Assembly (NCBI GenBank): GCA_030418545.1
Contig: QAIB01000002.1
Span: 620,001 to 684,000, forward strand
Length of the DNA: 64,000 nucleotides
Origin: Xenophilus aerolatus
Lineage (GTDB): Bacteria > Pseudomonadota > Gammaproteobacteria > Burkholderiales > Burkholderiaceae_C
Direction: 5' to 3'
Part shown: one piece after another, positions 56,932 through 64,000 of the stretch
Position numbering within the stretch: the first letter of the stretch is position 1
Layout: the number at the start of each line of letters is the position of its first letter
The notes under the pieces: generated by a model
The model's database searches: none
What the model was told of the DNA's origin: nothing
The model's input: the letters and a program-made list of their open reading frames with translations, nothing else
Program-made: the position numbers and the translations under genes

Positions 56932-57474
56932 ATGGGCGTTCGTACGGGCATCCTGTTTTTCATCGTGCTGGTGATCGCCGCGCTTGCCGCGCTCAACTGG
57001 GGCACGATCGCCACCCCCACTGTCATGTCCCTGGGCTTCATGCAGGTCACGGCGCCGCTGGGACTGATCATGCTGGGGCTCACCGTGCTGCTCGGCCTGT
57101 TCTTCCTGGTGTACGTGCTCTACATGCAGAGCACCGTGCTGGTGGACGCGCGCCGCCACACCAAGGAGTTGCAGGCCCAGCGCGAGCTGGCCGACAAGGC
57201 CGAGGCCTCGCGCTTCACCGAACTGCGCAACTTCCTCGAGGCGCAGGAGAACAACCACATGGCGCGCAACGGCGACCGCCACGCCGCGCTGCTGGCACGC
57301 ATCGAGCAACTGGAGAACACCTTGCGTGCGCGCGCCGAGCAGGCCGACAACACCCTGGCCGCGCACATCGGGCAGCTCGAGGACAGGCTCGACCGCCGCG
57401 TGGTCGACCGTCCGCGCGACCCGCTCGACCCCGTCGACCCGCTCGACCGCCCGGTCCTGACGACCCCGCTGTGA
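56932..57474 (+). CDS. LapA-like membrane protein
   Basis: A 180-residue protein with two N-terminal membrane helices (about residues 5-22 and 44-66) and a coiled-coil cytoplasmic tail (LARIEQLENTLRARAEQ). The fold matches the LapA/DUF1049 family, linked to lipopolysaccharide assembly in E. coli. The tail ends in repeated DP and RP. An AAGGAG ribosome site precedes the ATG at 56932. Confidence 0.78.
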   Translation: MGVRTGILFFIVLVIAALAALNWGTIATPTVMSLGFMQVTAPLGLIMLGLTVLLGLFFLVYVLYMQSTVLVDARRHTKELQAQRELADKAEASRFTELRNFLEAQENNHMARNGDRHAALLARIEQLENTLRARAEQADNTLAAHIGQLEDRLDRRVVDRPRDPLDPVDPLDRPVLTTPL

Positions 57475-57605
57475 CGCGCTCGCGCTCGAGGTGCCAGTCC
57501 CTGCTGCTATGAATTCAGGAGCTGCTGGCGTCCAGAGGGCGGGCGCCGACGGCACTTTTCCTTCGAGGGATTGCGAGGCCGGATCCGAGCAATTCCGCGC
57601 TACGC

Positions 57606-58922
57606 TCAGCGCTGCGGCATGTCCTTGACCGAGTAGCCCAGGCTCACCGTCGCGTCTTCGGGGATCGGCGGCATGGAGGCGTTCCATGCCTCCCAGGCCT
57701 GCCGCATGCGCTCGAGCCGCTCGGGCTCCTTCTTGCCCAGGTTGGCGCGCTCGCGCTCGTCGCCCGGGATGTTGAACAGGTAGTCGTTGCCGTCCACCCG
57801 CAGATACTTCCAGTCGCCCTCGCGCAGCGCGCGCTGGCCGCGGTGGTTCATGCGCCAGTGCAGCGGGCGCTCGAAGCTGTGGCCGGCGTCGCGCAGCACG
57901 GGCAGCAGCGACACGCCGTCGAGCGGGTAGTCCGGATGCGCCGCCACGCCCGCGGCGTCGAGCATCGTGGCCGACCAGTCCATGGTCATGCACAGCTGGC
58001 GGCTTTGCGAGCCCGGCGCGATCACGGCGGGCCAGTGCGCGATCCACGGCACGCGGATGCCGCCCTCGGTCAGGTCCATCTTGCCGCCCACCAGCGGCCA
58101 GTTGTCCGAGAAGCGCTCGCCGCCGTTGTCGCTGGTGAAGACGATCAGCGTGTTGTCGAGCTGGCCGTTCTTGCGCAGCGCCTCGACGATCCAGCCGATG
58201 CCCTCGTCCATGTGGTGGATCATGCGGCGGTAGACGTGGATGTTGCCGCCGGCCAGGTCGAAGAGGTTGTCCTTGACGGCCGGTGCGCGCTGCGCGTCCT
58301 CGCGCGTTTCCCAGGGCCAGTGCGGCGCGGTGTAGTGCAGGCTGAGGAAGAAGGGCGCACTGCCTTGCGCCATGCGGTCCACGTAGTCCACGGCGCGGCG
58401 CGAGAGCAGGTCGGTGAGGTAGCCCTCGGCGTGAGTTTCCTCTGTGCCATCGTAGAGGTCGTGGCGGCCGGACGAGTCGCAGTGCGTGAAGTAGTCGACG
58501 CCGCCCGACATGGGGCCGAAGAATTCGTCGTAGCCCGACGCCAGCGGCCCATAGGCCGGCGGAAAGCCCAGGTGCCACTTGCCGATCAAGCTGGTGCGGT
58601 AGCCTGCATCGCGCAGCAGTGACGGCATCGTGGGGTGGGATGGCGGCAGGCCTTGCGCACCGGGGCCGCGTGTCTTGCTGTTGATGGGCTCCTCGGCCGC
58701 GCCGCGCAGCCGGTACTGGTAGCGCGCGGTGATCATGCCGAAGCGCGTGGGCGAGCACACGGGCGAGTTGGCGTAGCCCTGGGTGAAGAGCGCGCCTTGC
58801 GACGCCAGTCCATCCAGCGTCGGGGAGACGGGGCCGAAGCTTGCGTCACGGCCGCCGTAGCAGCCGAGGTCAGCGTAGCCGAGGTCGTCGGCGACGATGA
58901 ACAGGAGGTTCGGGCGCGTCAT
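57606..58922 (-). CDS. Sulfatase (type I, formylglycine)
   Basis: A 438-residue sulfatase. It has the N-terminal LLFIVADDLGYADLG with the metal Asp pair and the formylglycine motif CSPTR (Cys56 to Arg60), which a maturation enzyme must oxidise. The middle GKWHLGFPPAY and a C-terminal TSDNGGERF are typical. No signal peptide is seen, so it is likely cytoplasmic. Its stop-start gap to the solute-receptor gene upstream is two bases, pointing to joint uptake and cleavage of a sulfate ester. Confidence 0.88.
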   Translation of the reverse strand: MTRPNLLFIVADDLGYADLGCYGGRDASFGPVSPTLDGLASQGALFTQGYANSPVCSPTRFGMITARYQYRLRGAAEEPINSKTRGPGAQGLPPSHPTMPSLLRDAGYRTSLIGKWHLGFPPAYGPLASGYDEFFGPMSGGVDYFTHCDSSGRHDLYDGTEETHAEGYLTDLLSRRAVDYVDRMAQGSAPFFLSLHYTAPHWPWETREDAQRAPAVKDNLFDLAGGNIHVYRRMIHHMDEGIGWIVEALRKNGQLDNTLIVFTSDNGGERFSDNWPLVGGKMDLTEGGIRVPWIAHWPAVIAPGSQSRQLCMTMDWSATMLDAAGVAAHPDYPLDGVSLLPVLRDAGHSFERPLHWRMNHRGQRALREGDWKYLRVDGNDYLFNIPGDERERANLGKKEPERLERMRQAWEAWNASMPPIPEDATVSLGYSVKDMPQR

Positions 58923-58924
58923 GC

Positions 58925-59917
58925 TCAGTCCACTTTCAGGCCGATCGCCTTGACGATCTTGCCGTACCGTTGCTTGCTGACCTCCAGGTGCTCCGCCGCC
59001 TTCTGACCGGTTTCGCCCAGGGCCACCATGTCGAGCGTTACCAGGCGCTGCTTCACGTCGGGCTGGACCAACGCCTTCGCCAGCGCACCCTGCAGCTTCT
59101 GTACGACCGCATCGGGCGTTGCGGCGGGCACCATCGCGAGATAGAGCACGTCGAACTCGAGGTCCTTGAGGCCCAGTTCACCCACGGTGGGCGTCTGCGG
59201 CAGCAAGGGCGAGCGCTGGCTGCCCGTGACCGCAAGCGCCTTGGCCTTGCCGGCCTGGATCTGAGGCAGCAGGCCTGGCGTCGCCAGGATGCCGGCCTGC
59301 ACCTCGCCGGCGATCAGCGCCGTGACGGCGGGGGCGTTCCCCTTGTAGGGCACATGCGTGATGCGCGCGCCGGTGCCTGTCGAGAACAATGCCGAGGCAA
59401 TGTGGCCGGGACTGCCGTTGCCGGCAGAAGAGAAGCTCAGGTCCTGTGTCTTGCCCATGTCGGCGAACTGGCGCAGGCCTGCGGCCGGCACGCTCGGGTT
59501 CACCGCCAGCGTGAGGCCCGAGGACGAGAAGATCATCAGCGGCTTCAGGTCCTTGGGTGCGAAGGGCATCGACCGGTAGATATGCGGGTTGATGGTGAAG
59601 GTCGTGTCGATGCTCAGCAGCACCGTGTAGCCGTCAGGGGCGCTCTTGGCCACCGCGTCGGCGCCGATATTGCCGCCGGCACCGGGGCGGTTGTCGACCA
59701 CGAAGGGTTGACCCAGCTCGGCCTGCAGGGGAATAGCGAGCTGCCGCCCGAGCAGGTCCAGGGGGCCGCCGGCCGGGAAGTTGGTGACCAGGCGCACTGG
59801 CTTGTCGGGATAGGCGGGCTGCGCGAGTGCCGTGGTGGCGCATCCGGCGAACGCGATGGCGGCGAGAGCGATCAGCGGGCGGCGCAGTGTGCGCGCGCCG
59901 TGGTGGGCATGGGGCAT
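58925..59917 (-). CDS. Tripartite tricarboxylate transporter receptor (Bug family)
   Basis: A 330-residue periplasmic binding protein. A signal peptide (to about residue 33) is followed by YPDKPVRLVTNFPAGGPLD and the VVDNRPGAGGNIGADAVAKS motif of Bug proteins. Such receptors bind carboxylates or aromatic acids. No membrane subunits are nearby. It is divergent from a LysR gene and just upstream of the sulfatase. Confidence 0.9.
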   Translation of the reverse strand: MPHAHHGARTLRRPLIALAAIAFAGCATTALAQPAYPDKPVRLVTNFPAGGPLDLLGRQLAIPLQAELGQPFVVDNRPGAGGNIGADAVAKSAPDGYTVLLSIDTTFTINPHIYRSMPFAPKDLKPLMIFSSSGLTLAVNPSVPAAGLRQFADMGKTQDLSFSSAGNGSPGHIASALFSTGTGARITHVPYKGNAPAVTALIAGEVQAGILATPGLLPQIQAGKAKALAVTGSQRSPLLPQTPTVGELGLKDLEFDVLYLAMVPAATPDAVVQKLQGALAKALVQPDVKQRLVTLDMVALGETGQKAAEHLEVSKQRYGKIVKAIGLKVD

Positions 59918-60088
59918 GGATGTGTCTCCTGGCGTGAAAAGACGCCCGGCCCGGGCGTCTTCGATGCAGTCACTCTAGGCGCGGCACGGGGGCTTCACAA
60001 CTGAAAGCTCGTCACTCACCTATTCCAGAAAATAATGGCTGGCCGGCGAAACACTTCTGAACGAAGCCGGCTGCTCGAGGAGCCAGCC

Positions 60089-61015
60089 ATGAATTTTTCC
60101 CGTCTCAAGCTCCGCCATCTCCAGTGCCTGGCCGTGGTGGGACAGGAGCGCAACCTGGTGCGCGCGGCCAAGGCCCTGGCGCTCACGCAGCCGGCCGTGT
60201 CGAAGACCGTGGCCGAGCTCGAGGACATCGTGGGCAGGCGCCTGCTGGTGCGCCGCCGGCGCGGCGTCGAACTCACGGCCTCTGGCGAAGTGCTCATGAA
60301 GCACGCGGTCGGCACCTTGCGCGCGCTGCAGGAAGGCCTGGCGCTGGCGTTGGAGCAGCCCGAGGCCGACGAGTTGCGCGTGGCCGTCGGCGCCTTGCCC
60401 AACATGGCAGCCGGCCCGCTCCCTGCAGCCGTCGCCCGGCTGGCGGCCCAGACACCCGCATTGCGCGTGCGGGTGGTGAGCGGGACCAACCGCCAACTCA
60501 TGACCCAGCTGCGCCAAGGCGAGATCGACCTCGTGCTGGGCCGCCTCGCGCAGTCCTCGGCCATGGTGGACCTGTCGTTCCGCGCCCTCTATAGCGAACC
60601 GCTCGTGATGGTGGCGGCGCCTGGCCATCCGCTGCTCGAGCGCGCGACGCCACCGCGTCTGGAGGATCTGGCCGACTTCGTCCTCATCGTACCGGTTCAG
60701 GGCACGCCGGTGCGCGACACGGCCGACGCGTACCTGCACGCGCGCGGCACGCGGCCGCCGCCGCGCCTGGTCGAGGCCACCGACACCAGTTTCGCGATGG
60801 GCCTGCTGCGCGCGATCCACGCCGTCTGGTTTGCCCCGGAGGGCGCGGTGCGCTCGGCGCTGGCCCGTGGCGAGCTGCGGCGCCTGCCCTTCGACACCCG
60901 CAGCACCGACGGACCGGTCGGCGTCACGGTGCGCAACGCGGGCGAGCCCGGCGAGGGCGCACGCCAACTGCTCGCGGCGATCGAGGCCGAGCTGGCCGGC
61001 GGTGCGCCGGCGTGA
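60089..61015 (+). CDS. LysR-family regulator next to sulfatase/Bug genes
   Basis: A 308-residue LysR regulator whose opening MNFSRLKLRHLQCLAVVGQE and AKALALTQPAVSKTVAELED resemble the PcaQ/GbpR group. The ATG at 60089 is chosen over an upstream ATG at 60035. It is divergent from the receptor gene over 171 bases and likely controls the receptor-sulfatase pair. Confidence 0.87.
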   Translation: MNFSRLKLRHLQCLAVVGQERNLVRAAKALALTQPAVSKTVAELEDIVGRRLLVRRRRGVELTASGEVLMKHAVGTLRALQEGLALALEQPEADELRVAVGALPNMAAGPLPAAVARLAAQTPALRVRVVSGTNRQLMTQLRQGEIDLVLGRLAQSSAMVDLSFRALYSEPLVMVAAPGHPLLERATPPRLEDLADFVLIVPVQGTPVRDTADAYLHARGTRPPPRLVEATDTSFAMGLLRAIHAVWFAPEGAVRSALARGELRRLPFDTRSTDGPVGVTVRNAGEPGEGARQLLAAIEAELAGGAPA

Positions 61016-61021
61016 AGGCTG

Positions 61022-61348
61022 CTATTTGGTGCTCAGCACCCAAGCGGCCAGCTTCTTCGCGTCGGCTTCGCTGACCTGGGTGTTGGCCGGCATGGGCACC
61101 GGGCCCCACACGCCGGAGCCGCCCTTGACGATCTTGGTCGCCAGCAGGTCGACCGCACCCTTGTTGTCCTTGTATTTGGCGGCCACGTCCTTGAACGAAG
61201 GGCCCAGCACCTTCCGGTCCACCGCGTGGCAGCTCATGCAGTTCTTCGAGGTGGCCAGGGCGAGGTCGGCGGCAGCCGGCGTGGCGATGCCCGCGAGCGA
61301 CAGCAGGAGTACGAGGGCGGACACGAGGCGGGGCGGGGACAAACTCAT
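61022..61348 (-). CDS. Small c-type cytochrome
   Basis: A 108-residue precursor: signal peptide (to about residue 27, ending AAA), heme motif CMSCH at 37-41, and a Met ligand candidate in VPMPANTQ. It is a class I cytochrome c of the c551/c552 size, acting as a periplasmic electron carrier. The start at 61348 gives a normal signal peptide; a longer reading to 61531 does not. Confidence 0.88.
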   Translation of the reverse strand: MSLSPPRLVSALVLLLSLAGIATPAAADLALATSKNCMSCHAVDRKVLGPSFKDVAAKYKDNKGAVDLLATKIVKGGSGVWGPVPMPANTQVSEADAKKLAAWVLSTK

Positions 61349-61463
61349 GGTGGGGCGGTGCGTGGGCTGCGTTACATTCGTTTCAACGCGATTGTAGGAA
61401 GCGGCGTGCACCCGGGCGGCCCGTTTCCCTTGCCAAGAGCTCGACGTCCGAAGGGGTCTTTCC

Positions 61464-61721
61464 ATGTGGTTTCTGATGCTGGGCGTCCTGGGCGTCCTCC
61501 TCAAGTATTTCGAGGTCGGCTTCGTCGCCACGCTCAGCTGGTGGATCGTGCTGATCCCCTTCGCCCTGGCGATGGCGTGGTGGGCCTGGGCCGATGCATC
61601 GGGCTACACCAAGCGCAAGGCGATGGAGCGCGAGGAGCGGCGCAAGCAGGAGCGCATCGACCGCCAGCGCAGCCAGATGGGCATGCTCAGCAGCCGCTCG
61701 CGCGGCGGCAAGCGGCGCTGA
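61464..61721 (+). CDS. Small Trp-rich membrane protein (TIGR04438)
   Basis: An 85-residue protein with two hydrophobic segments (MWFLMLGVLGVLLKYFEVGF and LSWWIVLIPFALAMAWWAWA) and a basic coiled tail (REERRKQERIDRQR). This is a small conserved betaproteobacterial family of unknown function. It ends just before a shared terminator. Confidence 0.8.
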   Translation: MWFLMLGVLGVLLKYFEVGFVATLSWWIVLIPFALAMAWWAWADASGYTKRKAMEREERRKQERIDRQRSQMGMLSSRSRGGKRR

Positions 61722-61729
61722 AAAGAAAA

Positions 61730-61774
61730 GGCCTGCGCGGCCTGCTATCGAAACGATAGCTGCACGCGCAGGCC
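61730..61774. terminator. Long bidirectional hairpin between convergent genes
   Basis: GGCCTGCGCG (61730-61739) pairs with CGCGCAGGCC (61765-61774), with an inner GCTATC/GATAGC stem. It serves the Trp-rich gene and ilvD, which converge here. Confidence 0.78.
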
Positions 61775-61794
61775 GGGCGGGCGCTGCAGGCCGA

Positions 61795-63492
61795 TCAGGC
61801 TTCGAAGTTGTCGAGCACCGCGCCCGAACTCGCGCTCGAGGCGTTGAACGCGAACTTGGCCAGCACGCCGCGCGTGTAGCGCGGAGCCGGCGCCTTCCAG
61901 CCCTTCTTGCGTTCGGCGATCTCGGCCTCGGGCACGTTCAGTTCCAGCTTGAGCTGGTGGGCGTCGATGGTGATCGAGTCGCCTTCCTTCACGAAGGCGA
62001 TCAGGCCGCCCGCGTAGGCCTCCGGCGCCACGTGGCCGACCACCATGCCCCAGGTGCCGCCCGAGAAGCGGCCGTCGGTGATGAGGCCCACCGACTCGCC
62101 CAGGCCGGCGCCGATCAGCGCGCCCGTGGGCGCCAGCATCTCCGGCATGCCCGGGCCGCCCTTGGGGCCCAGGTAGCGCAGCACCATCACGTCGCCGGCC
62201 ACGATCTTGCCGTCGAGGATGGCCTGCAGGGCCGACTGCTCGTCATCGAACACGCGCGCCGGGCCGGTGATGACCGGGTTCTTGAGGCCGGTGATCTTCG
62301 CCACCGAGCCCTCGGGCGAGAGGTTGCCCTTGAGGATCGCGAGGTGGCCCTCGGCGTACATGGGCTTGTCGATCGGGCGGATGACGTCCTGGTCGGTGCG
62401 CAGCGGCGGCACGTCGGCCAGCGTCTGGGCGATGGTCTTGCCGGTGATGGTCATGCAGTCGCCGTGCAGCAGGCCCGCATCGAGCAGCACCTTCATGACC
62501 TGCGGGATGCCGCCGGCGCGGTGCAGGTCCACCGCCAGGTACTTGCCGCTGGGCTTGAGGTCGCAGATCACCGGGATCTTCTTGCGCATGCGCTCGAAGT
62601 CGTCGATGGTCCATTCCACCTCGGCCGCGTGCGCGATGGCCATGAAGTGCAGCACCGCGTTGGTCGATCCGCCCGTGGCCATGATCACGGCCACCGCGTT
62701 CTCGATCGCTTCCTTGGTCACGATGTCGCGCGGCTTGAGGTCCTTCTTGATCGCCTCGATCAGCACCTTGGCCGATTCCTTGGCCGAGTTCTGCTTCTCG
62801 TCGTGCGGGTTGGCCATGGTCGACGAGTAGGGCAGGCTCATGCCCAGCGCCTCGAAGGCCGAGGACATGGTGTTGGCGGTGTACATGCCGCCGCAGGAGC
62901 CGGTGCCGGGGATGGCGTTCTGCTCGATCTCCTTCAGGTCCTCGTCGGAGAGCTTGCCGGCCGCGTTCTGGCCCACGGCCTCGAACACGCTGACGATGTT
63001 CAGGTCCTGGCCGCGCCACTTGCCCGGCAGGATGGTGCCGCCATACACATAGATGGCCGGCACGTTGGCGCGCAGCATGCCCATCATGCCGCCGGGCATG
63101 TTCTTGTCGCAGCCGCCGACCACCACCACGCCGTCCATCCACTGGCCGCCGACGCAGGTCTCGATGCAGTCGCTGATGACTTCGCGGCTCACCAGCGAGT
63201 ACTTCATGCCCTCGGTGCCCATGGCCATGCCGTCCGAGATGGTGGGCGTGCCGAAGACCTGCGCGTTGCCGCCCGCCTCCTCGATGCCGGCGATGGCCGC
63301 GTCGGCCAGCTTCTGCAGGCCCGAGTTGCAGGGCGTGATGGTGCTGTGGCCGTTGGCCACGCCGACCATCGGCTTCTTGAAGTCGCCTTCCTGGTAGCCC
63401 ATGGCGTAGTACATCGAGCGGTTCGATGCGCGCGCCTTGCCTTCGGTGATGTTCGCGCTGCGGCGGTTGATCTGCAGGGTCTTGGTGTCCAT
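61795..63492 (-). CDS. ilvD: Dihydroxy-acid dehydratase
   Basis: A 565-residue enzyme of isoleucine/valine synthesis with an iron-sulfur cluster. Cys are in [20 protein letters not shown] and [12 protein letters not shown]. The start at 63492 ([20 protein letters not shown]) is the family norm. It is divergent from a LysR gene over 113 bases. Confidence 0.94.
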   Translation of the reverse strand: MDTKTLQINRRSANITEGKARASNRSMYYAMGYQEGDFKKPMVGVANGHSTITPCNSGLQKLADAAIAGIEEAGGNAQVFGTPTISDGMAMGTEGMKYSLVSREVISDCIETCVGGQWMDGVVVVGGCDKNMPGGMMGMLRANVPAIYVYGGTILPGKWRGQDLNIVSVFEAVGQNAAGKLSDEDLKEIEQNAIPGTGSCGGMYTANTMSSAFEALGMSLPYSSTMANPHDEKQNSAKESAKVLIEAIKKDLKPRDIVTKEAIENAVAVIMATGGSTNAVLHFMAIAHAAEVEWTIDDFERMRKKIPVICDLKPSGKYLAVDLHRAGGIPQVMKVLLDAGLLHGDCMTITGKTIAQTLADVPPLRTDQDVIRPIDKPMYAEGHLAILKGNLSPEGSVAKITGLKNPVITGPARVFDDEQSALQAILDGKIVAGDVMVLRYLGPKGGPGMPEMLAPTGALIGAGLGESVGLITDGRFSGGTWGMVVGHVAPEAYAGGLIAFVKEGDSITIDAHQLKLELNVPEAEIAERKKGWKAPAPRYTRGVLAKFAFNASSASSGAVLDNFEA

Positions 63493-63605
63493 GTGGGTGT
63501 CTCTCTGGCCCCGGCGCGGGGCGGCATTCGTGGGAGCGCCGATTGTCGGCCGGCGTATTGATTGCTTCCAATCCTATTTTCATGCGCCATTGATATGCTG
63601 CAGAA

Positions 63606-64000
63606 ATGAATCCAGATCCGCCGTCGGCTACCGCTGCTTCGCCTGCCATCGAGTTGCGCGCCTGGCGCCAGTTCGTCGCCGTGGCCGAGGAACTGCATTT
63701 CGGCCGCGCCGCCCAGCGCCTGCACATGACCCAGCCGCCCGTGACCCAGGCCATCGCGCAGATGGAGCGCAGCCTGGGCGTGCGCCTGTTCGACCGCACC
63801 CGGCGCCGCGTCGCGCTGACGCCGGCGGGCGAGGCGCTGCTGCCCGAGGTCCGCGAGTTGCTGGCACATGCCCAGGCGCTGCCCGCCCGCGCGCGGGCCG
63901 CCGCGGCCGGCGAGGTGGGACGGGTGCGCCTGGCCTTCGTGTCCACGGTGGGTTTCGAACGTCTGCCGACCTGGGTGCGCGAATTCCACGCGCAACAACC
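63606..64000 (+). CDS. LysR-family regulator, N-terminal part
   Basis: The first 131 residues of a LysR regulator. After a short leader comes IELRAWRQFVAVAEELHFGR and AAQRLHMTQPPVTQAIAQME, the winged-helix domain, then the linker helix and the start of the effector domain, cut by the window edge. The ATG at 63606 begins the reading. It is divergent from ilvD and may regulate it, or a gene outside the window. Confidence 0.82.
   Translation, partial: MNPDPPSATAASPAIELRAWRQFVAVAEELHFGRAAQRLHMTQPPVTQAIAQMERSLGVRLFDRTRRRVALTPAGEALLPEVRELLAHAQALPARARAAAAGEVGRVRLAFVSTVGFERLPTWVREFHAQQ

Overview
The window is betaproteobacterial, most likely from the Comamonadaceae (Variovorax/Acidovorax type). This rests on the high GC, the chromosomal gene set on the right (MFS, murI, fumA/fumC, acs, ilvD, a tripartite-tricarboxylate-transporter receptor, a small Trp-rich protein) and the short GCTATC/GATAGC intergenic hairpins. 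It splits into two parts. Positions 1 to about 44,325 are the right-hand part of an integrative and conjugative element (ICE) of the Tn4371 type. From 44,326 to the end is ordinary chromosome.

ICE core: the left edge carries mating-pair and coupling genes on the minus strand, chained by ATGA overlaps (traG, a CopG-like protein, trbB, trbC, trbD, trbE cut by the window edge). Next come an EexN-like exclusion lipoprotein and a LysR regulator. The DNA-processing and maintenance half lies at 20.3-33.5 kb: relaxase, a small linking ORF, traF peptidase, DUF2840, a ribbon-helix-helix protein, parA, an iteron array, repA, an AlpA-like protein, DUF2285, DUF2958, XRE, DUF736, parB and DUF932. A tyrosine integrase (42.9-44.1 kb) sits beside the 3' half of a tRNA-Leu(UAA) gene, which marks the right attachment site. 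The reconstituted tRNA should lie at the other end, outside the window.

Cargo 1 (7.0-20.1 kb) is a catabolic module in lower-GC DNA. It holds an alpha/beta hydrolase and a short-chain dehydrogenase on the minus strand, three broken insertion sequences, a GntR regulator, and a complete branched-chain-amino-acid-type ABC importer. It continues with a DUF6166 protein, a histidine-rich membrane hydroxylase, a small membrane protein and a propionyl-CoA synthetase. Together these could import a small carboxylic compound, hydroxylate and oxidise it, and activate a short-chain acid; the substrate cannot be read from sequence. Three copies of a 9-bp motif at exact 31-bp spacing precede the importer operon and are a good candidate for the regulator's binding site.

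Cargo 2 (36.0-42.8 kb) looks like a defence island. It has a zinc-ribbon/membrane protein pair, a PIN-like protein, a large ABC/SMC-type ATPase with a CxxC hook, a HEPN-type protein with an Rx4H motif, a Mrr-like nuclease-fold protein with an altered catalytic motif, and a HigBA-like toxin-antitoxin pair next to the integrase. I cannot match the four-gene PIN/ATPase/HEPN/nuclease-fold set to a named system. It is the best candidate for something undescribed.

The chromosomal flank holds housekeeping and transport genes in small units, with several clear hairpin terminators.
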